Origin: Macrostomum hystrix
Lineage: Eukaryota; Platyhelminthes; Macrostomidae
NCBI GenBank assembly: GCA_950097015.1
Contig: CATNEN010000001.1
Coordinates: 4,759,001-4,823,000 of the forward strand
DNA: 64,000 nucleotides
Direction of reading: 5' to 3'
A model generated the notes under the pieces. The model was not told where the DNA came from. It worked only from the letters and a program-made list of their open reading frames with translations, and ran no database searches. This document shows positions 22,230 through 33,290 of this stretch, in pieces. Position 1 is the stretch's first letter, and every line of letters begins with the position of its first letter. A program made the position numbers and the translations under genes.

Positions 22230-23700
22230 TTAAGCACGTGATCTTCCATTGGATTCAGTTTGCCAATCGTTGCGAATGCACTTCAGAATGTGAACAAAGT
22301 CAAAGATCATGTAAAATTTCGACACCTGCGCAGGATCCTTCCCAATCCATGGTGGTTCACTTCCATCGTTAAATAAGGCAAAGCATCGGCGATTGGCTGG
22401 GTGGTTGTCACAGACCAGAGCAACGACACGACCACCGTTTTGATTGATTGTTTTAATGCACTGGCTGACGTTCATTTTCAGAAACTCTGCCGTTAAGAGA
22501 TAGGTTGGAAGTAGCCGAATAACAAATGGTACTCCTCCAAATAGTGGCTTCACCATTATAGCCAGAATCGCGCGAGCTGCCTGGCTTGGGTCGTCAACAG
22601 ATCGTCCCAGAAGGTGGCGACAGCGGTAGCGAACTGACGGCTGAACATACATTTCGTCGAACATAACAACGCAGTTTCGCTGGATTTCAGACAGACTTGC
22701 AAACACCGTTTGAGTCACCTGTGCAGCGTCAGTTTCTGTTCCGACTTCCCCTGTGCCGGCAAGCTGCATGTGCAGTGTTCTGGGATGAGGCAATGGCAAC
22801 AGCTTCCTTATCTGGGAGTATGCCGAGCTACTGATCAAATATAGCAAGGCCGCTTGTCGCACCAGCGTGATGTCGTAGCGGCGATTGTTGGAACTGACTA
22901 GTGCAAGCCTCAGTTGCTGAATCAAAAACATTATCAATGGATCAATCCGGGATTCAAGCTCGGTATTTGCGGCCAAAGTACTCAGCATTTTCTTTACAAA
23001 TGCTGTTACCTCGTGTTGAACTTTAGAGTCGGAATTCTTGCAACGCACAATGACAGCATCCAATTGGGACCAATACTTTAGTGTCGGTTGAAATCCCAGC
23101 AAGTCGCGAATCAGAACAGCATCCAATTGGGACCAATACTTTAGTGTCGGTTGAAATCCCAGCAAGTCGCGAATCAGAACAGCATCCAATTGGGACCAAT
23201 ACTTTAGTGTCGGTTGAAATCCCAGCAAGTCGCGAATCAGAACAGCATCCAATTGGGACCAATACTTTAGTGTCGGTTGAAATCCCAGCAAGTCGCGAAT
23301 CAGAACAGCATCCAATTGGGACCAATACTTTAGTGTCGGTTGAAATCCCAGCAAGTCGCGAATCAGAACAGCATCCAATTGGGACCAATACTTTAGTGTC
23401 GGTTGAAATCCCAGCAAGTCTCGAATCAGAACAGGCGTGTGCATAATGAATGCGCGAGCGGAGAAGTTTGGGCCAATAAAAACTCGAACAGAAAGTTCTC
23501 CATCCGCATCTAACGAAAACAGGTAGACTTCTTCGCCAAGGATGGTGGCGATCAACGCATGCTGAGTCACAACTTCCGCGCCCTTGACAACCACTTAGAA
23601 CGTTTCCCATTCGGGCAAGACATCCAGCTGTCGAAATCCTTCCAGTTCATCTGCATCCACGTTCCTAGTGCCAGATGCCACACCTCGAATCTCTACTTGT
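22230..23700 (-). pseudogene. P-element/THAP9-like transposase, broken
   Basis: The minus strand carries a long frame whose C-terminal half matches P-superfamily (THAP9-like) transposases: VVMFDEMYVQPSVRY, AILAIMVKPLFGGVPF, VVALVCDNHPANRRCF, then FDFVHILKCIRNDW. The DEMY aspartate and the CDNH aspartate are likely catalytic-core residues. An in-frame TAA at about 23594-23597 separates the main frame from an upstream piece in the same frame (VEIRGVASGTRN...LPEWETF). The homology stops after RNDWQTE, so the C-terminus is missing. No THAP zinc finger is seen. A 21-codon block is repeated six times inside the frame. Nonfunctional as it stands. Confidence 0.8.
23053..23431. repeat. 63-bp in-frame repeat, six copies, inside P-type transposase
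   Basis: Six almost perfect copies of a 63-bp unit encode a repeated 21-residue block (LLGFQPTLKYWSQLDAV in each). The flanking frame is intact on both sides. The copies differ by hardly any base, so the expansion is recent. The reverse strand is also open (SVEIPASRESEQHPIGTN), which is an artefact. Confidence 0.97.
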
Positions 23701-24000
23701 CGATCACTGCCTGAAATTTACGCTCGTAGAGTTTTTGAGCGGTAGTCAATCATGATGAGCACGCAATCAAACAATAAATTTTCTGTTGCAATCTGCTTTT
23801 AGCTATGCGTACCTTGCGTCTGTATGAAGCACGAAGTGGGAAAGTTAGAGAAGACAGAAGGCGGATCTTTCGGTCTTTCATGTCGACCATTCTTCAACAT
23901 GGGGGTGTCGCTTGGCCAGTGCTTTTGGCAGATGCCCCATGTGTTCAGTCACTTTCTAGAATTGTAAATTTTATCATAGTCGTCATTTTTAATAATTAGT

Positions 24001-24218
24001 GATCCTGTCCTGAGTAAAGATGGGACAGGCGCTAATGAAATGCTCCGCATCCTCTACGTAGAAGAGGCAGAAAGGGCACTCCTCACCTTATAAGGCAGAA
24101 AATCGAGGCAGATTTTGCCTCGCAGGTAGCGATGCCAAGCGAAACAACCATGGCCACAGATTTCTACAGAGTTGAGACTGCCAACAACCGGCGCTGTTGA
24201 ACCATCTGTCATTGTGCT
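24001..24218 (-). pseudogene. Non-LTR retrotransposon C-terminal fragment (minus)
   Basis: Read on the minus strand this encodes the C-terminal cysteine/histidine region of a non-LTR element (CPFCLFYVEDAEHFISACP, preceded by HGCFAWHRYLRGK), with frame breaks. It is homologous to the plus-strand fragment that starts immediately next to it (compare [19 protein letters not shown]), so two truncated copies meet head to head near 24219. Confidence 0.7.
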
Positions 24219-24890
24219 TTGAGGCCTCGCTGCACCTCTCGCTCCAGAACCACCTTGGACTGCAACACCCAGTTAAACGGTTTGGCGCAGTCTAACAAGG
24301 TGGAGCTGATGTGGATCCCTGGGCACGCCGGGCTCACAGGGAATGAGATGGCGGACGAGCTTGCAAAGGCTGGAGCAGCCAGCTCCCTGATGGGCCCGGG
24401 CCCGGAATCCCCGATCCCCGCCTCCGTTGTCAACTCCAGCATCAACCACTGGATGGAGACCCAGCACCGGAGGAGGTGGTCCAGCACCCTGAACTGTCGC
24501 CAGTCCAGGGCTGCGGTGCCAACCCCCTCTAGTAACCTGCGTAAGGCCTTACTCAGGCTAAACCGCAGAGACCTGAGAGCAGTCACCATGGCCCTTTCGG
24601 GACATGGCTGCTTCACCAGACACCGCTACCTCCAAGGCCACGTGCCTGAGGAAACGTGTCCTTTCTGCTGCTCCGGCCGTGAAAACGCCGAGCATTTCAT
24701 TTGCCACTGCCCGGCCTTCACCCGGGCTAGGCTAAAACACCTCGGGCCGGCACCGACTCTTGCCGAAGCCTGCTCGCCCGAGAACATCCCTCAGCTCGCC
24801 CACTTCCTCCGGGATACCGGCCGAGCTGATTTCTTCCCAGCCTATGGCGAGGAAGATCGCGCGGCGGAACCGACCGACGGACCACCCTGA
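24219..24890 (+). pseudogene. Non-LTR retrotransposon RNase H and C-terminal fragment (plus)
   Basis: It encodes the end of an RNase H domain ([20 protein letters not shown], the catalytic His/Asp region), then the C-terminal tail with a CPFC..HFICHCP zinc-binding-like pattern, and stops at 24888. The reverse transcriptase and endonuclease are absent: a 5'-truncated copy, as is normal for this class. Jockey/I/R1-type elements carry this arrangement. The 672-nt frame is open, so it is younger than the 17.2-kb remnant. Confidence 0.85.
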
Positions 24891-25869
24891 GCGGCACCGC
24901 CTCGCTGGAGGCCGTCTGGCTGCCAGGGGTTAGCGATATGGGCGGCAACAGCCGCCTCCTCGCTGCGTCCGTCATGGAGGCCCCCTGCCGCTAAGTCAAA
25001 GTAAGTCAAGTGCTTTGAGGCCAGCCACTGGTTAATCCGAGTGGTAACGGCTGGGATAGGGTGGAGACTCCAACCCTAATGACTGACCTCCTCAGGGCCT
25101 TGCGAGCGAACTGCACAACGCCCGAGCAAGTCCGTGCGACATCATTGTAGCTCGTACATGCCATTATTGTGTCTGTACATACCGTTCGACAAGCATTTCA
25201 CAAAACGTAAAATTTTAATTGTCATCAAGTAGTACTCTGCTTGATAGGTATAAGATAAAAAAATAATATCGTATTGCAAGCTTTTTTTACGAGTTCCCAC
25301 ATCCTATCGCTTCGCGAATCGGCATAAATTTTTATGAATGACAGTGAAAAGTTCCTGAAGCACACTACCATGTGGTTCAATCTAAAAACGTTAAATAGAT
25401 TCGACTTACTGACAGCGTCATTCTGCTAAAATTTCTGTGTCTCCAACTCCCATAGATGTCACGGCATTGCAACTTGAAAAATCGCTACAAAATGATTGAC
25501 TGACAGCATGGTCTTGAACAGACTCACTTGCAAAGCTGTAAAGCAAAACCACTAGAAGCGCTTATTTAGACTAGATGTCTTGAAGTCTTTAGTCCAGAAG
25601 TCCTTGCTGTAGTGAACGATGCAACAACTATCTACGAGTAGACAAAACATGTTATTTTACCAGTGTCTGTATCTGACTGCAGAAAAAAAGAGGATCGGGT
25701 AGGAATCGTTCGTTTGCTTTTGCGTTGCCAAGGAAACGAATTCCCCTACCCGATAAGCAGGTAGGGCTTGCTGCATTCTATTGGACAGTGAAAATTGCAT
25801 AAAATAGTTCGAACAATCGCCCAGTCGCTCCCGCCAAGCCAGGACAGTGTAAATAAATAGTAGTTGAAA
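24891..25869. other. Retroelement 3' tail and promoter flank of glycine-rich gene 2
   Basis: 24891-25200 is probably the 3' UTR of the non-LTR fragment. From about 25207 it aligns with 18240 onward, poorly at first and almost perfectly from 25692. No gene is seen. Confidence 0.5.
25724..25737 (+). promoter_or_regulatory. Candidate RFX X-box upstream of glycine-rich gene 2
   Basis: The same GTTGCCAAGGAAAC as at 18705, 146 nt before the ATG, inside the same imperfect hairpin. It is part of the near-identical tract, so its conservation is not independent evidence. Confidence 0.35.
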
Positions 25870-27333
25870 ATGAATTTCAAAGCAGTCTTTGTTCTGCTGT
25901 TAGTCCGCACAGTCGGTGAGTGTTGCAGTAGTTCTCAAATCTGTGCTCAATTTTTGTCTGCTCATGTTTAAGCCACTATTCTTACTCTGCATTTGCTTTT
26001 AGCGTCGGTTGCTGGCAACTCGATCGGTTTAACAAGTCGCAAATACGAACTCGTTGCCAATGGTTCCATCCTGATTGACGGCTCGTTGAACTGCAGCCTG
26101 CTCAACGAATCCGGTATCCGCTCAGAGGGCGAGTGCCTGGCAAAGTGTGAGCAGAGAGGCTGCATTGTCGCGGTCGTGAATGAGCTCAGGCAAGTCTGCC
26201 ACTTGGCGGTCATCAAGGACATCCCTGCTGACCGTCAGAGGCCTGGGGACAGCAACTCGACGAATCTGCTGCTGACTGCCAATGGCACCACAAGGCTGTG
26301 GAAAGCGGATTTCAAAATGCCTTCTATTCCTTCGGTGTTTCATGAGTTTCGAAGTGAGTGACAAATTATTCACAATCAAGGCTTATCTTGACAGAAATGC
26401 CAGAAAATCAAACTTTTTACTCCAGACAGCAGCACTGGCAAGCTTGGAGTCGTCCGAAATTTAACCATCAATTTCACCGGCTGCTACCACATCCAGGCCT
26501 TCGGAGCCTCCGGGGGCTCTGTGCTCTCTGCAGTAGCAATCAGAGCAGGCAGGGGGGCATCAGCCGCTGGCAGCTTCCTTCTCTCCGCAGGCACCCGACT
26601 CGAAATTGTGGTTGGCCAGGCTGGCGAGCCTACCACGTGCAACTGCGGTACAGGCGGCGGCGGTGGCAGCTTCGTGTACGCCAGCAACGACAGTCCACGG
26701 TTGCTCCTGGCGGCCGGCGGAGGTGGCGGAATGGGCTCTACTCGCAGCGGTGAGTTCAGTATTTTGAGTAGGGGTTGAGTCACGTAGCGATAGCAGTCCA
26801 AGTCTACATTCACGATGTACTAAGCCAATTTTGCTCTAGGCATGGATGGGAGCAGCGGTACCAACGGAACGGCCTCAAATACGTCAAATCCGCTCTTTAT
26901 CGGCTGGGGCGGTAATGATGGACAGCCGGGCCAGGTTGCGATCAACCAGGATACAGATGCTCCAGTCCCCATCGGCGGCCCCGGAGCTGGCTGGAACGGC
27001 ACCGGCATTCAGTCTAGTGAAACCTATTCTGGCCTAGCAGGGCTGAGCCGCAGCGGCGGATGGCTCGGGGGTGTCAAATGCTTAGATTGCAGCACCGGCG
27101 ACGGCGGCTTCGGTGGAGGCGGCGCCGGCGGAGGTAGCTGCGTCACTAGCAAATACGGCAGTGCCGGCGGTGGTGGAGGCTTCAGCGGCGGCGGCACAGG
27201 GTCTACCGTAGACAGTGGCGGAGGCGGCGGCGGCTCATTCTGCAGCGGGTTCGGTTGCGTCACCACCGCTGGCGCTAACCTTGAGTTACACGGCCGAGTG
27301 GTCCTAAATTCGACAGGAGCCGTGTGTGTGTGA
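25870..27333 (+). CDS. Secreted PAN-like + ALK-type glycine-rich protein, paralogue 2
   Basis: Exons 25870-25915, 26003-26353, 26426-26749 and 26840-27333, exactly 7019 bp after paralogue 1 throughout, with no indel in exons or introns. The architecture is the same: signal peptide, PAN-like cysteine module, ALK/LTK-like glycine-rich domain, SFCSGFGC near the end. Amino-acid changes against paralogue 1 are few and partly clustered. NQNSDAPV becomes NQDTDAPV, and GGDKRLECSTGN becomes GGVKCLDCSTGD, which adds a cysteine. Near-identity includes introns while outer flanks are diverged, which points to gene conversion or a very young second exchange. About 404 aa, secreted, function unknown. Confidence 0.9.
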
Positions 27334-28013
27334 AGCTTAGCACTGTCAGTGCCCACAGTTAGACTTTGAGCTAGAAACTAACGAAGACTGCAAGAACGAG
27401 TTTTAGACCCCGGCGTACCCCCTTAATACCACTCCGCACAAGTACACACTGACCCCTCATACCCATTCCCACACCAACACACTGACCTGAACCTTCATAC
27501 CCCTTCTCAGCCCTAGACACTCCCCAAATATTTTTCATTCAGCGAAAAGCGAACTGACCTTATTATTTAGCATGACAATTACAAAAAAATTCACCAACTA
27601 CTCTGACTGCGATTGACGTCTTCAATGACATCTTCAAGGAATTCAAAAGACGACTACCAAATAACCAACAAAATCTTTTTTGTATAGGCTACCTATCTGA
27701 TTGTCTTTGCAGAAAAGCCGCAGGCCGTGTGAGTAAGATAATTTATTCTTTTATTTATAAGCAAACCAATGCATGACTGGCCGTAACATTTGTTAATGAC
27801 GAAGGCCAGCACCAGTACTTAACCTCCCCTACTAAACGCGATTATTGCAACGAAAAAATACTTTTTATACGTTTAAATACAATCCAACTGAGGACTATGC
27901 ACTGTCTTGCAAGTGTGTAAGCTATTGGAGGATCTTCAAGAATTTTCGTTTCAACATTTATGAGGAATGTACAAAGGCGTATTCTTAAACGGAGAATATT
28001 TTTTTAACTTCAT

Positions 28014-28780
28014 GTGACTTCTGCTTCCTTCGTTCCCGTCCTCGGTGGGCCTCGCCTCAGTGATCACGTCCACGCCCTGATCCAGGAGACAAAGCTGGTC
28101 AAATACGAGGATTTCACCCCACCCACAAACTACTGCATCGCCGCCCGGGTCGATAAGATGACACTAAGAGCGTCAAACAGGGTGCCCAGCCGCGTCTGGA
28201 TGGTGCCCAACCACGCACCGCTGACGCCCAGCCACGCACTTCCGACGATATATCAACGAACCGTCGATGCGTGTTGCTGGCAGGCTAGTGGCCAGACCTA
28301 AGTGCCGCCTCCGGTTCCCATACGACCGAATCAACTGGTACCGAGGCTGCCGCTCAGATCGTACGGCCGGCTCCGAGCGTGAGAACCCGCTCCCATAGGC
28401 GCAAAATCAAATTCCAAACGGGGCCGAGCCGAGTGAAGAGTTGGTGGCGCAATAAGATGGCCTCGCTCCCAGCCGTTTACACTAAAAACTACAAAAAAGA
28501 CCGGCAGGGGCGGAGTCATCACCCTGGTGCGCCACGACGTACGTTACAGCCGTCTGTTTCAGCCGTCTGTCTTCCAACGACACCGCAGCTGATGAGGCTG
28601 TAGTCGCGTGACTCACTAGCTCATGCCGCGCAGCTCTGTCGACGATGGCGGCTAGTGAACACGAGTCCACGTCATGGTCCTTCAACAGCGCATCTCGCAC
28701 GGCAGAAGGCAGGAGGCGCAGGAGAAGCTTTTCACAGCTGGCTGACACGTCTGCCATCATTCCACATAGCATGACAAATT
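28014..28780 (-). pseudogene. Possible LTR-retrotransposon gag-like fragment
   Basis: The minus frame near 28482-28772 reads LLLRLLPSAVRDALL and then a DRAARHELV segment. This resembles the end of a Ty3/BEL-type gag capsid, where a (L)LP..V+..L motif precedes an ADRA-like helix. Downstream minus-strand sequence is frame-broken. Its 3' edge abuts the end of the glycine-gene duplication at about 28010. No LTRs were found and the call is tentative. Confidence 0.4.
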
Positions 28781-29574
28781 GAATTGTCTATGGCTTACAT
28801 TCTCGCGTGAATCCAAACATTTGGCCATAGAATTTTATGGGCCATTCCGTTTTGCATGTCCAATGTTCCCCATAGCACGACAAAAGCAATACTAATAGAC
28901 TACTAATTCTACTACTACGAGTAGTTTATATAGAGCGAGAAAACTGTTTCAGATTAAACCAGATTTTTTACTTTTCTTTCCGATGCTAACTAAATGCTTC
29001 GTCCTAGGTAAAATTATTTTTGGCCTGTGAGTTTAAGCTATACGCATTATTAGCAGTCCAATTTGTTCAGACGAGTAGAAAATGAAAACGCGTCATAGTC
29101 GGATTATTAATTTCGGAAATATTTGTGATTTTGAAAACTCAATTCGAACCTTCTTCACGCATGACCCACAGTCGCTACTTTTGACTTAATGTGTGCTTTA
29201 CCTCTGTGACCTAGGGCGTTAAACTATAGATTTTGCTTATTGCCTCTTTAATTTTTCACAAGTTTCAGTTCAGCTTTGAAAACGTTTTATTCGTCTCAAC
29301 TTTTAACAATTGCCTACAAACAAGGCAACCATGCAGGCAATAAAAGAAGCAAAACTTTGCCTAGATAATGAGATTTTTTAGTCTTTCTTTGCTAACAGAA
29401 ATACACCACACTATTAACATGATTTTAAGTTAATTGTAATGACTTAATTATAAAAAAGTGAATGGCAAAATAATAATAATAACTGCTGGAGAGCTGTGGG
29501 CAATGGCACATTATTTTGTGACACTAGACCCGCAGCCAGCAAGGTGGCAATTCTGCCCATTTCGCTGGCTCCTG

Positions 29575-29725
29575 AGCGCACAATCAGGGGGTGAGTGGGT
29601 CAGCGGCTAATGTCGCTGCCTCACTTTCCAATGGTCGCTGGTTCGTTCCTCCCTTCAAGTCACGATTATTTCGGGGCTTAGTTGGAGGTTTGCGAAGTAG
29701 TGACTTGCGGAGATGCACCTTATTC
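29575..29725 (+). mobile_element. tRNA-derived SINE
   Basis: The head is tRNA-like: an A-box region GTGGGTCAGCGGCTAATG at about 29593, and a B box GGTTCGTTCCTCCC at about 29640, the correct order and spacing for an RNA polymerase III internal promoter. The arms do not pair well enough for a functional tRNA. A tRNA-unrelated body follows. Family not identified. Confidence 0.55.
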
Positions 29726-30154
29726 TGTGCAACCAAAGCTAATTTAAAATAATTAGCTTAGCGTTAAATAATTTAAATAATTTAGCGTTGGTCTTTTGCG
29801 AGAAGCAACGTTTCTCGTCTCTAATCTCGATTGACAGTTGGTCCAATTGTCATTGCGCTGCGCTCATTTCCTCCCCTAAAGGGCAAAATGTAATAAAAGT
29901 GTCCTGGGTAGCTTCTTCGGAGTATCATTTCCCAGCCCAGTGTTCCATATATAGCTTCTCTTCGTCAGCGTCGTCAGTGATCACATGCGCACTCTTCCTC
30001 GCCGCTTCCCTCTCTAGCACCAATTTTAATTGCAGCGTCAAGACTCTCCCTAACAAAACGAAACTGCTCAACTCGGAAAGAGTCCACGTGTCAAACTTAA
30101 CAGATCGTTTGTTGCGATCCGCAGGCAAGTGACACTAAAGTACTCATCGGGTAT

Positions 30155-30420
30155 TTAGAACCATCTAGGCGCATGGATAAACTGTGGAATTAACTGATTG
30201 ATGGAGATGTCATTTAACTCATCAACAGACATGATGCATGGAATCTTGGCAGTGTGAAGCCAACGAGTAAAAACGGCGACGGCCCACTTGTTTCGCTTGA
30301 TGGTGTTTACAGCATTCGTACTCTCATTAAGAGCTTTCACTGCATCAACCGCTTCGCGGTCACGAACAGCTCTCACTTCTTGAACAGAGTACGGATCACG
30401 TAAATCTAAACCGTCAACCA
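30155..30420 (-). pseudogene. DUF3504/Crypton-like N-terminal fragment
   Basis: The minus frame contains NTIKRNKWAVAVFTRWLH followed by MSVDELNDISINQLIPQFI. This is the helical start of the DUF3504 domain found in QRICH1, ZMYM2-4 and KIAA1958 proteins and thought to derive from Crypton tyrosine recombinases. Only about 75 codons survive, without the catalytic domain. It is more likely a transposon remnant than an exon of a host gene, since no partner exon is seen. Confidence 0.6.
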
Positions 30421-31085
30421 GAATATATTTTAAGTCGTGCTCCGTGATACGATTTGGATCTTAATCGCCGCACAAATTTTCCGTAAAGTTCACTAATGGA
30501 TTTATCAAGACTTGCCCTTCCATGTTTTCTTCCGCCTGAATGTTCAGTGTGTGTTCACGGGTTAGAGGTATTTGGAGAAGTGCCGTCGGCGTTGTACTAC
30601 TGTCACAACATGATAATTAGTTTCAACTAGTCGAGCTAGTACCACTTCTTATATCATCTCCAATTAACTGACCTGTAATTTATTCAATAAGCCTTGAAAA
30701 ATTGTCACTTGCTTTTACTTGTGGCCCTCATAGTCTAACTATTGTTTAAACTATTTTTACTATTTCCCAGAAAGTGAATGCATGCAGCTTTAGTCTTCGG
30801 TTGGTTTACTAAAGTTCTGTACAGATCGCTAAAAAAGCCCTTTGTTTGTTTATTTTTAAATTGCTTAGCGACGCCACTTCTCTCTCCCTCTCTCTCTAAA
30901 GCTGAAATATCAAGCTGAAACAGCACCCCAATCATCCCACTGAGGTACGCGGCGCTATTTCACCTGTGATTGGTCGACAGATTGTCTAAAGCATTGATTA
31001 AAATGCACAGTACTAGTCGTTGATTTCTTTACTAAGACGGTCTCCAAATTCAGAGCCTCAGCAACTGTTGTGCTACGACTTGGCA

Positions 31086-33290
31086 ATGCATCTTAAAGCA
31101 TTGGTTTCACTTCTACTCGTTCGTACTGTCGGTGAGTACTACTTCAGTCGACTTTGAGCAGTTCTCAAATTACAGTACATGTCTTTTATATTTGTTTCAG
31201 CTACTGAGTTTGGAAACAGTGGCTTCTGTCCAAAGGTGAAATTCGTCAATTTCAACGGGTCCGTATTAATAGGCGACGCCCTGAGCATCAGCCAGCTCAT
31301 TGGTAAAGGATTCGCGTCCCATTTCGAGTGCCTGATTTGGTGCGGGCGCAGATACTGCTCTGTTGCCGCGTTTAACAAGACCAGCCAAGTCTGCCAGCTC
31401 GTCCTCGTCAACAATGAGCCATCGGTCTCCAAGATAACCAAACCGCTGATCTTTTCCACTGACAGCTCCATCAGGGTGTGGATGACTGAAGACTTTGAGC
31501 TGCAGCATCGTACTCATCGTGCCTTGGATTACGTTTTAGTTTTTCGAAGTGAGTTTTTCTAAATTAATGAATTATTAGTTGCAGAGACTCGTGGGTAGGA
31601 GGAGGCAGTTTTGTCGATTCCGCTGACACCTGAGAACACTGCTATAAAGTTCTAGTCGTCAGGAGTGTAAATTCTCACTGTGCCTTGGGGTTTTGGCCCT
31701 CATTGGCGTGCATTGTACGTTAGATTATTAAAATCGGTGCGAAAGTATGACGCGTTGAAGATATAGAATTGCTTTGAATGTTGCAATTTCTATCAATACT
31801 TAATATTTTTAATCTAAACCGCCTCTTTCCTTTGAAGACAGCAGCACGGGCAGGCTGGGAGTGATCCAGAATGCCACGATCAACGTCAGCGGCTGCTACC
31901 GCATTGAAGCTCTCGGAGCCGCTGGAGGCAACGTCTCCAGATCAGATGACCTGCTCGATGACGGCTCGCATGTTTCTAATACTCAACCTGGCAGGGGCGC
32001 TTCTGCCAGTGGAAGTTTCAGCCTCTATGCCGGCACCCGGCTGTCAATCGTTGTGGGCCAAGCTGGCTCAGACTCCAGCTGCGATACCGGAGCAGGCGGA
32101 GGCGGCGGCAGTTTCGTGTACAACAGCGACGATAATCGCAATCCGCAGCTGCTCCTGGCTGCCGGTGGTGGCGGTGGATGTACCAGATATTACAATGGTA
32201 AATGCAGTTTTATTAAAATATCGTTTCGTGTTCAAAAAAACTGACTCATTGGTTTTGGAGGGATATTTTGATGTTTACTAATGAAGGTCGATTCTTGCAC
32301 GCCTTGAATGTCTATGACCAGGCCTTGCTAATATCTGTCTTGCTAAACTCACCATTATCTTCGGCCATAGACATTTGGGACGTGCAAAAAAGATTTATTG
32401 TCCTCCCAGTCTGTGCACCGTCGATTAAAAATGCTGCCAAAATGGTATACAGAAGTTGGTTAGCAAAAGGGGAACCGACGCTGCCGGCGTCCATAGCGCC
32501 GTCTTTCTACGGAGTGCCAGGAGGTAGAGAGTTGCTCGTCGAACCGTGGCCCTTAATGTATCAAACGAGCTGGCACAAGTTCTCAGGCCTGAAAACATCG
32601 GAGAGGTCCGGGTTTGACTGCTCAAGAGTAAATAGGTCAGCCGAAAGTAGTTAACGAGGCCGTGGTGGGCAAGCAGACCGATTTCGCGACAGAATTGATT
32701 CGCTGTCGGAGTGCCGGAAGGCATGCTCAATACAATCAATAGTTCTTATTAATTGAAACCAAATAAATAAATTCTCATTCTCAGGCATGGATGGCAGCAA
32801 TGAAACTAGTGGCTCGGAGTCAAACCCTTTCCAAGGAGTGATGAACGGATTCAAGACCGGCTATGGCGGAGTCGAAGGGCAGCCGGGCCTGGCTCCAGCT
32901 GAGATTCTCGCTTATCCCGACGACTCCTGTGGTGGTCCCGGCGCCGGTTGGTACGACTCGGCTGTCCCCTGCAACTTCTCCGACTATGGGGGTGCCGGCC
33001 TGAGCCGCATCGATGGCTGGCTCGGAGGAGCCCGACAATCCGACTGCAGCACTGGCGACGGAGGCTTCGGTGGAGGCGGCGCCGGCGGCGGCTGCTGCGT
33101 CTACAACCGCAAAGGCGGCAGCGGTGGCGGCGGCGGCTACAGTGGGGGAGGCGTCTCGAATTACTTCACTGATGCCGGCGGCGGCGGTGGTTCGTTCTGC
33201 AGCGGCTTCGGCTGCGTCACGGTCACCGGCGCCAACTCGGAGCAGCAGGGCCGGGTGCTGCTTAACAGGACTGGAGCTGCATGCGAGTGA
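31086..33290 (+). CDS. Secreted PAN-like + ALK-type glycine-rich protein, paralogue 3
   Basis: Exons 31086-31131, 31201-31548, 31838-32197 and 32785-33290. Exon 1 is 46 nt as in the paralogues and all intron phases (1,1,1) are conserved. Signal peptide MHLKALVSLLLVRTVA. The PAN-like module keeps the cysteines (HFECLIWCGRRYC, VCQLV). The glycine-rich domain keeps GGGGGSFVY, LLLAAGGGGG, GGFGGGGAGGG and SFCSGFGC. The protein is clearly diverged from paralogues 1 and 2 and has insertions in exons 3 and 4, so it is the older duplicate or the parent. Introns 2 and 3 are longer (289 and 587 nt against 72 and 90). About 419 aa; predicted secreted; function unknown. Confidence 0.88.
32198..32784. other. 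Enlarged intron 3 of paralogue 3, probable insertion
   Basis: The intron is 587 nt against 90 nt in paralogues 1 and 2. About 32300-32740 has higher GC and an open minus frame of about 104 codons with no recognised domain. It looks like an unclassified element fragment. It is too degraded to assign. Confidence 0.4.

Larger units (their letters stand above)
27334..31085. other. Intergenic region rich in element fragments
   Basis: It holds the end of the segmental duplication (to about 28010), a gag-like fragment (28014-28780), a tRNA-derived SINE (29575-29720) and a DUF3504-like fragment (30155-30420). The rest is AT-rich without supported genes. An inverted CCAAT (ATTGG at 30970) and a TTAAAATG box (30998) precede paralogue 3. 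Confidence 0.5.

Noticed and set aside
23081-23446. Plus-strand frame repeating SVEIPASRESEQHPIGTN
   Set aside because: Antisense of the 63-bp repeat in the transposase.
32425-32739. Minus frame of about 104 codons in intron 3 of glycine-rich gene 3
   Set aside because: No recognisable domain; kept only as a probable insertion, not as a gene.
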